The notes under the pieces are model-generated. The model was not told the DNA's origin, searched no databases, and saw only the letters and a program-made list of their open reading frames with translations. The position numbers were made by a program, and so were the translations under genes. A DNA stretch of 64,000 nucleotides, taken from positions 881,001-945,000 of the forward strand of contig JAUTXW010001345.1 of the NCBI GenBank assembly GCA_030620095.1, in the 5' to 3' direction. Positions 10,831 through 21,859 of this stretch are shown here, one piece after another. The DNA is from Kuschelorhynchus macadamiae (lineage: Eukaryota; Arthropoda; Insecta; Coleoptera; Curculionidae). The stretch's first letter is position 1. Each line of letters opens with the position of its first letter.

Positions 10831-13060
10831 GATTTGCTTTGATGTATACAGCACCTTTTCCGAATGAGTTATCACTCCAATGGTGCTTTGCATGCTAACT
10901 TTAAGTTTCAACCTTCTGTGATAAGATCAATCATGTTACGCAATAAACTAACTGTGTGTCTTATATTCGCTATATGATAGGCTATGCCATCTTATGTTTA
11001 TAGATCGTTGTTTAATGAATGTATTTGCATCAATGTTCAATTAAATATATACTACGAAAATAACCTTATGTATAGTTCTCTTTAATATTTGCATTTTAGA
11101 AAATAAAGCTAGTAATAGAGCATGATGATTAGAAATGTATATGAACCAAGGCATTTCAAATGAAATCTAGCTGCTTTTCTGTAACAATAATAAAATGTTG
11201 TTTGGTTAAGTAAAATACTTCTGCCAGTCACTAATGGCTTATTACCCACGGGCTACATCCAAACTCGGTACTCCATATGCATTAAACACGCTCGTTAGAA
11301 TCGTCGACTTAATTTTTCTTTATTTCTTGGCAAATAGATTAAATACAAAGCAAGCAATAAAAAGGCTGGTATAGTGCTTATTTTTGAATGCAAGAAGATA
11401 GGAAATAATGGCGACAGTCTCTGACTTTCCTTAAGACAGCATTAAACCGATCACAATATAAATATTTTCGTCAATAGTAAATATTAGTGAGCAAAAATCT
11501 AATAGTTTTAAGGGTCAATTGTCTCTGATATTCTATAATTATTCTTATAAGAACTACTGGCCATAAATAGTCTATTAAGAATTTTTTTATCAAAATTTAA
11601 AGATGGGTATATCAGTTGCGAAACGTGATATCGAGATGCGATTTTTGGTGTTGGTTTGGTGGATCTGCTGTGTATGTCATACTAGTTGCGTGACTGCATA
11701 TGCACATAGAAATGATACATATAGGGCGTGAAATAAAACCCCTACATTTTTGCAGAAGTTTGTTAGCCCCTAAAATTCACAAAACATTTTTTTTTTGCTT
11801 CTCATCATAGTGATATTTTTGATAACATTATAGCAATTTTGTTAGTTAACTTAACCTGTATACTAAAGAAATCTTTATCACCTAATTTACCAGTTGTTGC
11901 CGGTCTAAAATGACTTTAGAACCTTTCAGGGAATGCGGCCATATTGGAAAATTTAAACCCCTGACAGGTTTAGCCATGGTATAAATTTAGACCTGAAGGG
12001 GGGGTCTAACTTTGCTTTGTGAATACGGTTTAAGGATGTTTAAGACATAGACCTAGAGTTTTAAATTTAAACCTCTTTAGTGAATACGGCTGTTTGTGGT
12101 TTGTATGTGTATGTATTGACCCCCCTGAAAAGTTGACCACGAACCGCCAGTGCTGGGTTTGGTCGGGAAAAGAAGCACTTTTACCTTAAGGAGTTTTGCA
12201 AATATTGATAAAAATCTTTATTTTTCGGAAAAATTATCAGAATTTTTTATTTTTGTCGAAACGGTCCATTATCTAAAAAAAAATACAAAAGACAACTTTT
12301 AAGTAACTTTAGTTGTTCATTGCGAAAAACTTTTTATAATTTTTATTATAAATAAATTTATTAATATAAAAATTGGAATGACTGCCCATGCGCACACCTG
12401 TGGTTCAGGCGATTTTCTTTTAATTTAAAAAAGTAGCACTTTAATTACTTATTTTACGTACCGAGTTTCAATAGAATACGTTAAGGGGTTTTATAAATAT
12501 TAATAAAAGTTCTTATTTAAAAAAAAGTGTAACACCTTTTCTTCTTAACATTTTTTCTTAAAATGACCCATCAATCAGCCCTGAAAGTTTGGCTACATAC
12601 CTAATTAGGATCCTCTATGTTTATGCAAAAATTAGCTCTAAAATAACGTTTTTAAAAAGTTACGTATATTTTCTTCTGTTATAATCTCTTAGCTCTTTTA
12701 ACTAAGTTAGAAATTATTTCAATAATTGATAGGTAATGGAGAAGTATTTCGAAAAGTTAGAGAAGCAATTCATATTTCATTTGAAAAACCGTCGTATCTA
12801 AATTGAGGTTCTAAAATATTTAACATTTTTGTTAAATTTTCGTTAATTGACGTCAGTTTGACTACGCTGAACAAACTGTGCCGCTTAGGACAGGGTTATT
12901 AACTTGCACTTGCATTTATAAATATATATTTTCTAAGCAAATTTATAAATTTCTCATGCTATAACATCTTTTTTGTATACACTGTGTATTATTATTATTT
13001 AAATTCCTTTTTATAACGTAATAACTACAATACGATTTCTTTCTATCGGTTCGTTCAAGT
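10831..13060. other. Non-coding, AT-rich
   Basis: No gene seen. A diverged duplication of roughly 150 bp is suggested between 12120-12260 and 12380-12560 (shared GCACTTT..TTA..TAC, AAGGGGTTTT and ATATTAATAAAA-like blocks), but it is weak. Confidence 0.4.
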
Positions 13061-13224
13061 TGTAAGCAATTTTACAACAAAAGAGTTTGTATTAAATGTT
13101 TAAAATGAAATTGTTTTAAGTTAACAATATTTAGTTTTATAATAAAATCAGTGTACAAAAATATGATTCGTAACATAAATAAAAATTTTAATGTTTTTGT
13201 GACTCTTATTTCCCTTATTAATAG

Positions 13225-13236
13225 TAGTAGAAGTAA

Positions 13237-13272
<36 letters not shown>

Positions 13273-13273
13273 C
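13225..13273. repeat. (TAG)n microsatellite
   Basis: About 15 nearly perfect TAG units. It produces a spurious poly-leucine open frame on the minus strand. Confidence 0.95.
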
Positions 13274-13304
13274 ATTTGAACGAAATAATAAAATATAATA
13301 GCGT

Positions 13305-13400
13305 TTATAGGCCAGTGAAATCTGTGCATGTCTGTCACTAGAGCTAAACTTTCCCGCTTTCCTAGTTCAATCCCGAGCGAAGACATCTGATGAGAATAAG
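13305..13400 (+). repeat. Possible tRNA-derived SINE fragment
   Basis: GTCACTAGAGCT followed about 20 bp later by AGTTCAATCCCGAGC resembles A-box and B-box spacing of a pol III promoter; GTTCAATCC is a good B-box. No tail or duplication was seen. Confidence 0.35.
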
Positions 13401-14054
13401 CTAAAATCTCAGACAAAAAACTTTTTTGGCATTTTCGCAACTGAATAAAAATATCTAACTTTAAATTGATTGATGCAAATATTTAATAAAATTACCTATC
13501 TCAACTTGTAGACTAGTCTGTCTACGAAATGTTTCGATACATAATATAAACAATATTATAGCAAACATAAGAAATTGTATCATTACCTTAAGTTTTTATC
13601 CCACATGGTACTAAAGTAGCTATAACTGTTTCCACTACTACTCTTTAAGGATTTTTACGTATTTATTACTAATAATCCTACTATATATCAATAACCACTT
13701 TGGGTTACACATTTTTAAGTATTATATATGTATTTGTTGCTGCATATAATACTAATCAATAATAATAATAATTTCCTATGTAAAGTAATTGTATAATTAC
13801 TACTGTCAAGCAACTACTTATGAAATTGACTCCAAGGTCGTCATTTCTTTTCAATGACATAATAGTAATTTTTTAAAGTTACTGCTTCTAATCTATTTAC
13901 TAAATTACAACTTTTAAGTATCAGAACCTTCCCGAACCTTGCAGCGACTAATCCATTACGTCCAAATATACTGTTATAAGGTATTACTATAAAGCAAAAC
14001 GAGTCGTTCCAGAGTAGAAAAAGTTATCGTCTAATGTTACTATAAACTGGCTAG

Positions 14055-14116
14055 TTCTAAGTTGCCACCGAATAATAAAGGCTGGTAATCCTTTATTATT
14101 CGGTGGCAACTTAGAA
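14055..14116. repeat. Perfect 27-bp hairpin with 8-nt loop
   Basis: The arm 14055-14081 (TTCTAAGTTGCCACCG then AATAATAAAGG) is the exact reverse complement of 14090-14116. Such perfection in old AT-rich DNA implies a recent origin or a fold-back end. Confidence 0.95.
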
Positions 14117-15299
14117 GTAAGAATTACAGTAATTATTTACTACAAGGAAACTATTACCTCTTGTACTTGAGGTTCCGGAGATGGGGGGCGCTGGTACGAG
14201 ATTCGGTCTACAGTGACTTTATAAGATCAGTGGCGACAATAGAAACCCACCGCCATATTGATACAAAATTTATAAAGGCGCACACATGTTATCGTTAGTT
14301 TTTCGCAAAATATGACTAAATTAATCAACTTTAACACGTTAATATAAGAAAATTGGATCAGCTAGAAAGTAAATTAATGAAATTATTATTAATTTCAGTC
14401 TACAGAGAGTAATATGCCGCAGAAAAAATTCGAAATTTACTTATCACTGACATCCTCTGTCAGCATCGGTTGTAAATGTAGGGATATGTTAATGCTTTAC
14501 TCTAATATTCTATGCGAACTATCTAATGCAAACTTACTTTTTTATTTAGATTTTTAATAAATAACAATGTTTGTGCAAGTGATTAATGACAGTTGTCTTC
14601 TAATTGAATTTAGTAATGTAGTATGTACTGAAGAAGGTCTACAAAAGAAAGTTAAAGTAAAGTAAGACATACACTAAGACATGAAACAATATTGTCTTTT
14701 ACAACAAAATAAAAACAAAACATAATAATGTGCAATATTTAATAACTTTTCTTGGAGTAAACTTAAACTTAAAATATTTATGGTGACAGTCATTTACAAA
14801 TTTATCAGAAACACTTTATAATTACAAGCAAAAAGCAGGTGAACCAGGCTTAAACACATTTGTCCATATGGCCAATGGCTTAGAAATTATTGTTTGAATC
14901 AATATTAATTCTAATTTTCCCAAAAACTAATAAAATGAAGCACTAAAACAAGAAACCTCATAAGAAGCCCACCTAGGCACAAAGTAAACAAAACGATTTT
15001 AGCAGCAATATCACCGAACCAATCAAAAATTGGTTACCCTATTGTCAGCACCGTCCTTATAAAATCACTGTAATTCGGTATACAGCCATTGAACTCCATT
15101 ATATTCGGTCCGAATTTGTCAATCCCAATTAGTTGTCCCCCAAAAGTAGCTTTCGTAATTTATAGAAAATTAAAAATATCATAACTTGGTGATGTCATAC
15201 CTGAATAGAACATCTTAAAGCGATATTTTAAGGAACCACCGTAACATACAACGTTAATGTTCAAGACTTGATAAACAAATGACAGCTGCGTGTTTAAAG

Positions 15300-17055
15300 A
15301 ATCCAAAATTATAAAAACATATGGGTGCGGTCGTACAAGGCCCCCAATCAGATGTTAAAGCAACATCCTAGAACAGGAATTGCTGCACTAACCAGCATAA
15401 CAAACGCGGTTATGAGACTGGGCCACTTCCCCAACAGGTGGAAGCATGCGGAAGTAGTAATGATTGGTAAAACAGGGAAAGACCGAACTTTCCCCCAAAA
15501 CTACAGACCGATAAGCCTACTGCCCGCACTCAGCAAACTGACTGAAAGAATCTTGATCACCAGGATCAAAGATGAAACAGCAGCCCTAGACATAATCCCA
15601 AATGAACAATTTGGCTTCAGAAGCGGACATTCTACTGAACTACAAGCCCTAAGAATGATTGAAACTGTCACCAGCGGTTTCAACCTAAAAGAGACTACTG
15701 GCATGGTCTTCCTTGACGTAGCCAGAGCTTTCGATAGAGTATGGCATAGGAGACTTGTATACAAAATTCAAGATGCTGGATTTGCAACTAAAACTTGCAA
15801 ACTAATAGCCCACAATCTTAAAGATAGGACGGCAAGTGTCAGAGTTAAAAACTCGAGATCGACATAAAGGAGACTAGAAGCGGGTGTGCCTCAAGGATCT
15901 GTGTTAGGACCGCATTTATATGTGTGTGTGATGTCATGTGTATACACATGACATCCCGAAGACACACACTACTTCTCTAGCCCTATACCCTGATGACAGT
16001 ACTATAGAGGCCAAGCATAGACATCCAGAAATAATATGCACGAGATTGCAGGAAGAGATATATCTGATAAGTGACTGGTGTATCATTTGGAAGATCAAAA
16101 TAAACGCACAGAAAAGCCAGGCCATCCTCTCCCAAAAGAGGAGGATGACGGCCCCAGTGGCTATAAACACAGAAGGAACAGACATACCGTGGACAAACAT
16201 GGTCAAATATCTAGGGCGGACTATGGATAAAGGGCTAACATGGAAGCCTCATATTGAACAGACACGAACAAAGACCAGCAGGGCTATGGCTAGACTATAC
16301 CCTCTTATGAACCGAAAGATCCCTATGGCTCTTCGAACAAAGCTGACAATGATAAAGATGATCGCAAGATCACAACTGACATACGGAGCAGTAGCGTGGG
16401 CGTATACAGCGCACACCTACAAAAACAAGTTAGCATCAACAGAAAACAAGTATCTGAGAATGGCAGTCGACGCACCATGGTACGTCAGGAACGCCCAGAT
16501 ACACCGGGACTTGCAATGGGAACCATTACAAGACGCAATCAGGATCAAAGCCATGAAAGGCATCCAGCGGGCAGCGGCGCATCCGAACGAAGAACCCCGA
16601 AGGCTGGTGGACTACGACCCCTTGGAGGAGCGGCGGGCACACAAGGTCTACCACCGTAGACCCCGCGACCACACACAACACATACATTGATAATAATGCC
16701 CTTTTCCGTTTTAGAGATACTCCCTGTATGTCCGCGAAGCATATAGGAGAGGTGCGATGTAAATACACCCATCTGGATGTGTAAGAGCTGACACACCTAG
16801 GATAGAGAAGACTTATGGTTTATTAAGGCCCTAGGCTCGTTAAACCGTAAGTACCTATCACAGAGAAGCGGTTCCCTAGGCTAGGGAACCGGGTGGTGGT
16901 GGGACCTCGGGCCATTTGGTCCCTTCGCATATAAGGCCCATTAACTCTATAGGTTGCCTCGACCGATCTTGACCTATCCCAACTCGGAGTGAGCGATCTA
17001 CGTCAATCGGCGACCGGCTTGCATTATCCATATCTCGTCTGTGTGCGTGTAATTA
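15300..17055 (+). mobile_element. Jockey-type non-LTR retrotransposon, 5'-truncated
   Basis: A GC-richer block than its surroundings. It contains reverse transcriptase coding sequence (15325-16690) followed by a 3' region to about 17055 with CCTAGG-rich short palindromes. The endonuclease and ORF1 are absent, as in a typical 5'-truncated insertion. No poly(A) tail is obvious. Confidence 0.75.
15325..16690 (+). pseudogene. Jockey-clade reverse transcriptase, one nonsense and one frameshift
   Basis: Frame one (15325-15867) carries QNYRPISLLPALSKL, NEQFGFRSGHSTELQ and FLDVARAFDRVWH. It stops at a TAA in front of the RRLEAGVPQGSVLGP box. A TG-rich, palindromic stretch near 15920-15955 (ATGTCATGTGTATACACATGACAT) shifts the frame, and the second frame (15938-16690) continues with THDIPKTHTTSLALY and the C-terminal Jockey blocks (TYGAVAW, NKYLRMAVDAPWYVRN). 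The catalytic box reads YPDD instead of YADD, so the enzyme would be dead even without the frame breaks. Confidence 0.85.
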
Positions 17056-17288
17056 CATATATTCATATTTTTGCAGTCATAAAAATATAAGTTATTATAA
17101 TTCTAAACTTATGTTTAGGGATGTTGGTTCAAATTTTGACCAAGTTTTCTTGCTGAGTGCATTTCAAAAAGTTCGCATCGTATTTGAATAAATATGATGT
17201 ATTTTTAAAGTCCCAAAAAATATTCTTATAAAAAGTTTTAGCATGACAAATAGTTGTATAACTTTGGAAAATGTACATTTTCTTAAAC

Positions 17289-17676
17289 AAGGTGTCCCAG
17301 TAGTGTGTTCTCGGTTTTGGTGATAATGGTTCGAGATAGAGAAAAAATTTAAATGTAAATATTAGTATATAGGATGACATACACCTACTTAAATGGTTTT
17401 TCATACATGAAACACCCTGTATTTTATTACATTTTTGAACTTCATTTAAAATTCTACGTCTACCTCATATATTGTCTATAGGCCTAAGTTTAATTGTTTT
17501 CGAGATATTGACATTTAAAAACTGGGATTTTTAATTTTGAACAAAAGTCGAAACGGTTCCAATTAAAACAAAACGGTTTACAATTTCCTGATTTAGTTTT
17601 CAATAGTCTACGATAAATTTCTTCTCTATTTCTAACCGGTACCAAGAACCGAGAACACACTATGGGAACACATGTA
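17289..17676. mobile_element. MITE-like element with about 60-bp inverted repeats
   Basis: Left end GTGTCCCAGTAGTGTGTTCT (continuing CGGTTTTGGT) recurs inverted at 17618-17676 with scattered mismatches. The interior is non-coding and AT-rich, total about 390 bp. The superfamily cannot be judged without a clear target duplication. Confidence 0.7.
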
Positions 17677-18587
17677 TATTATAAGTATTTTTCATATTTT
17701 ATTAACTATAGGTATACTATTTGCAGTAAACACAATTATTTAACTGTTCAAACATTTTTTTAATAATAGGAAATTAGCACACAATTGATGCTTAAACGGT
17801 AACAAATTAAAAAAAATTCAGTTAGTAATTTATTTCATTTTTCATGGGGGTCCACTTCAGTAACGCTTGTTTGTTTACCTTTTTTTTCCTTCGCCAGTTC
17901 ATTTAAATATATCATTCTTATAAATAGCCTGTGTCTTAAGAACACTCTTGCGGCATCTAGGTTTATGTTGTTGGGATATTTTCCACTTTTTTGGTATAGT
18001 TTTGATGTATTATCGTAAATTAGACATTTCTTAATATATTTAACGTTGGTTGGTCAATTTTTTTTTTATAAAAAAAACACTAAAAACTTGTTTTAATCTC
18101 CTTCTTCAGGTACGGTTTTTACCCTGGTTTGCGAAAGTTTTAACGTTTTATGCTGTCAAAAGTAACTTAAATATGTAATTCTCACTAATCTTTATTCATA
18201 ATACATGATATTTTTCTTGTAAAAGTTACAGAAAAGCTACATAACTCACATATTTTACTTATAGACTTCTAATAACATTTCGACAAGCGATTTCCATCAT
18301 GTCTAAAATGTCAAACGCCAGAAAATAAACTAAATTGACCATGTTGCCACGTTTCCAACATTTTTTCTCAAACAAAACATCATATTGCGTAAATTAAACT
18401 CAAGTTATTTATATTCGGACCAATAAAAATAAAGCTCATATATTATTGGATAAGGCAGATATGCGTAGGAATTTTACTTGGGTTTTTACCCCCACTCTAC
18501 AAATTTCCAATTTCTTCATTCTAACATTTATATGGTAGAATACAGTTTGTTCGCTTTTTAATTTGCGTTTATTACTTTGCCCCAAAA

Positions 18588-19842
18588 ATGGATGTTGCAA
18601 ATGTTTTCCAGCTAATGCAGATACTGTCGCTGAACGATGACTTTTTGTTACAGCAATTACAGCAGTGTGGATCAGTAAAGACTAGGTTTCGGTGCCCCGT
18701 TGGCCGTTGTCGTCGGGAATGTTCATTACAAAAACATAGCGTTTATCCTTTGGGCAAGGCTTTTCGGTGCCTTGGGTGCCGCGGACGCTATTCGGTAATG
18801 AAGGGTTCATATTTTGAACAATATAGAGTGCCGGTACGTACAGTACTTTTTTTAATGTGGGAGTGGGCATGCGAGGTTAGATCTGGGTATGCATCTATGT
18901 CTGCTGGATGTAATCGAGGTGCTGTTATCCAGCAGTATAGATTTTTTAGAGACGTTTGTTCATGGCAATTACTCAGGAGGAATGACTTGTTTTTATTTGG
19001 TAAGAATAGAATCATTAATAATATATATTTGTTTAGGTTAATTTTGGTATGATTTTTAAAGACTCTAAACCTCTGCAGCGCTCCCGCCATTCAAGCAGGT
19101 GACTTTTTCAGTTTTTTTTTTCAACAAATCATAAAATTTCGTACGTAGTTGTGTTTTAAAAATGCCTTTTGGTTAGCTCTGGTTAGGTTTTTTTTTTTGA
19201 AGGGTCGTAAAAAAGTGATTTTATATTAAAACAAGAGTTTTTTTAACAAAACCTATTAATGTTGGGTTAGCTCAGGTTCGTCCATAAAACTGTCATTGAA
19301 GGTAAAAATTACTATTAATGTCATAAAATCATATTTGAAAGTCGCGCGAACTTTAAAGTGGTGTGATCGGCGGGTCCCGTATGCAGTTTAAAATCTTGTT
19401 TTGAGTTTGATGTTCTCGTTTTTACTTTCTAGGTGGTGTTGGACATATAGTCCAAATTGATGAAGCCGTCATCACTAAGCGGAAGTATCACGTAGGAAGA
19501 CTGGTACCAGAACGGTGGGTTCTGGGAATATACGATGTAACGGCAGGGCGAAGTTACATCGTGTTTGTTCCAGATAGGTCTGCACTTGCCCTCCAAACCA
19601 TCATCGCTGAGCATGTGTTACCTGGCACAGAAATCTGGACGGATTGTTAGCATGGGTACCAGGGCCTTGCTAATTTAGCCGGTGTCTCCCTTTATGTTCA
19701 TAAAACAGTAAACCACTCCCGAAATTTTGTAGACCCCAAACGGGGGTTTGTCGAAGGATAGTGGTCGCGCCTAAAACAGTTTTTGAGATGTCTGGGAGTG
19801 ATACAGTCTCTATTTATACCTGAATATATTGACAAACTGTGA
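18588..19842 (+). pseudogene. Merlin-type (ISXO2-like) transposase with one intron and two TAG stops
   Basis: Exon 1 is 18588-18999, with a cysteine-rich N-terminal zinc ribbon (FRCPVGRCRRECSLQKH; FRCLGCRGRYSVMKGS). The intron is 19000-19432 (GTAAGA...TCTAG). Exon 2 is 19433-19842, an ISXO2-like DDE domain (GHIVQIDEAVITKRKYH, GRLVPERWVLGIYD, FVPDRSALALQTII, GTEIWTDC, VNHSRNFVDPKRGF). The splice phases agree. The gene is otherwise fully open but has two in-frame TAG codons: one after WTDC, where tryptophan is usual, and one before WSRLKQFLR. Terminal inverted repeats were not found. The hAT remnant abuts its 3' end. Confidence 0.85.
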
Positions 19843-20690
19843 CAAATCTGATGAAAAATCAATCCGCCTTGCGAAAGTATTTTTAGGTGAGATGAACGAT
19901 TTTGAATTCACGTTTCTAGCATTAGTGTTTAATGACATTTTCTCAATCACGGACATACTATTTGATGTTCTTCAAAAAAATTGCTTGACATTCATTTTTG
20001 CATATCCAATATAAAATGATGTCGTGAGGCGCTCTGTAAAAAAAGAAATGGACATTTTTTTAATACCATCTTTGATAAAGCAAATTCTATTACAGAAATA
20101 AATCATTACAAATGTAAGCTTACTAAGCTTTCACCTGAAAAAATTAGGGCTAAGTATAGAACCCTTTTTTATGAAATATTGGACCATATTTTAATGGAAA
20201 TGACACTAAGATTTCAAGACTGTGAAAAACTTACATTTTCATACAATTTTCCGACTGGCCCGTTTGAAAATTTGTTACAGTTATATGGAGAAATATTTTC
20301 AAAAATTCAACGACTTAAAACTGAGTTTGGTCTTATTTTTGCCAATGAGAGTAATTGGAACATATCGCTGCAAGAGCAAGTGAAAAAAATTAATAAAAAT
20401 AGACATATTTTTACCGAAGCATATACATTGTTTTCCCTTATTTTGACAATACCGTTGACAAGTGTTTCAGTGGAAAGAAGTTTTTCTTCCTTCAAATGTG
20501 TAAAACCTTATTTAAGAAATACAATATCTCAAGAAAGACTTTCTTCTCTTGGCAATATTTCAATTCAAAAGGAATTTCTGGAGGAGATTAGGGCAACTCA
20601 TCCATTTTATGAAGATGTTATAAATAAATTTGCTGCTATGAAGGATAGGAGAATTGATTTAGTATACAAAATTTAGGTAAGTCATAAAAA
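19810..20690 (+). pseudogene. hAT transposase C-terminal fragment
   Basis: The frame at 19829-20014 and the larger frame at 20179-20676 are collinear pieces of a TTF/ZMYM1-type hAT transposase. The latter holds the C-terminal dimerisation block (LTIPLTSVSVERSFSSFKCV, LRNTISQERLSSLGNISI, DRRIDLVY). Frameshifts separate them near 20015-20178. The catalytic core upstream is lost, apparently at the junction with the Merlin remnant. It is homologous to the longer hAT copy at 56-58.7 kb. Confidence 0.8.
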
Positions 20691-20799
20691 AATATTCTAC
20701 CTCCACTACATATAAAAAAATTCCGGAAAAAAAATTATTGCGGTATTTTCTTTCTTTATTTGCACTTCACTTACTTTTTAACCCGCGAGCCACCACTGC

Positions 20800-21320
20800 T
20801 GCAAAATTGTGCAAAATTTGAAGTTTGAAGTACTTGCATATGTAATTTTTTACACTGACTTTTTAAATATTTTATTAGATCGTCATTGTGTGCCACCACG
20901 TTACATTGGCACCAAACTCTTATCAGTTTATTTCTATGACACACAAAATTTGAAAGCAATTGAATTACTAGTTTTCATAGTAATCTTTTAAATTTTTCAT
21001 TAGTCCGCCATTTTATTCCGGCAGAGTGGATTCGTACCAAAATCTTACTAGTTTATCCTAAAATCACACATTATTTTGGTGCAAAATTTAAATTCAATTA
21101 AATAAGTATTTTTTACACCAGTTTATTAGGGTGCTAGTTAATTTCTATATCACTCTTGATTTTTGTACAAAATTTTAATTCAGTTGAATACTAACTAGTT
21201 TTTTACACTAACTCTTGATACATTTTAATTTTTGGATTGGATTTTTATCAAATTGTTACCAGTTCATCTCAATACGACCCTTGATTTCTATAGAAAACTT
21301 ACCTGTTAATAAGATAAGTA
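20800..21320. repeat. Degenerate tandem-like repeats
   Basis: Units of very roughly 110-150 bp share CAAAATTT(A)AATTCAATT, ACTAGTTT and TTTTTACAC blocks in the same order, with heavy divergence. I see four partial units. Non-coding. Confidence 0.4.
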
Positions 21321-21676
21321 GTTTTTCATCTACGCCAGGAACAAAGAGACGGCCAAACCACCAGACAAATAAACCGAGTTAAAGACAGACCGACGTCAAA
21401 GGGAGAACATATTTTTCGGTATCGTGAGACCTTCAAACGTGAAGATCTAAAAAAGTCTATGGAGTTTGATTTTTTACTACTAAAATACAGAAACGCTAAT
21501 CAAAAGTCATATTTCAAAAAGTGGAACAAAGTCAATAAGATGGTCTGTCAAAAAAATGACTAAGGAATGAAGGTTATATTTTATGACAGGTTTCAACATA
21601 GTAATTACCTTCGATACGAATATTTAAATGCCTTTAAACTATTAGGCACTGTGGACCATAACGTAAAATTTCCAAA

Positions 21677-21859
21677 ATGTCGTTTAAATATAAGACAAGT
21701 TCTATAAAATCCGATGGTAGCAATCAAAGGGGCAGCCTTAGTGGTTACCCGGGCTCCTGGGACGTAAACGGAAGCAGATTCATTTTGCCCATGAACTATG
21801 CTGGGCTAGGGACTAGATTTTATGAACAACTTTCAAATGAGTCCGATAAAATTCTACAG
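21677..21859 (+). CDS. ANL gene exon 1
   Basis: Codons 1-61, starting at the first ATG after several stops and ending CAG|GTAAAA, phase 0. It carries the polar N-terminus and the helix YAGLGTRFYEQLSNESDKIL that precedes the first family block. Confidence 0.8.

Noticed and set aside
13072..13440. Minus-strand frame with poly-leucine
   Set aside because: Made by the (TAG)n microsatellite; the rest has no protein-like composition.
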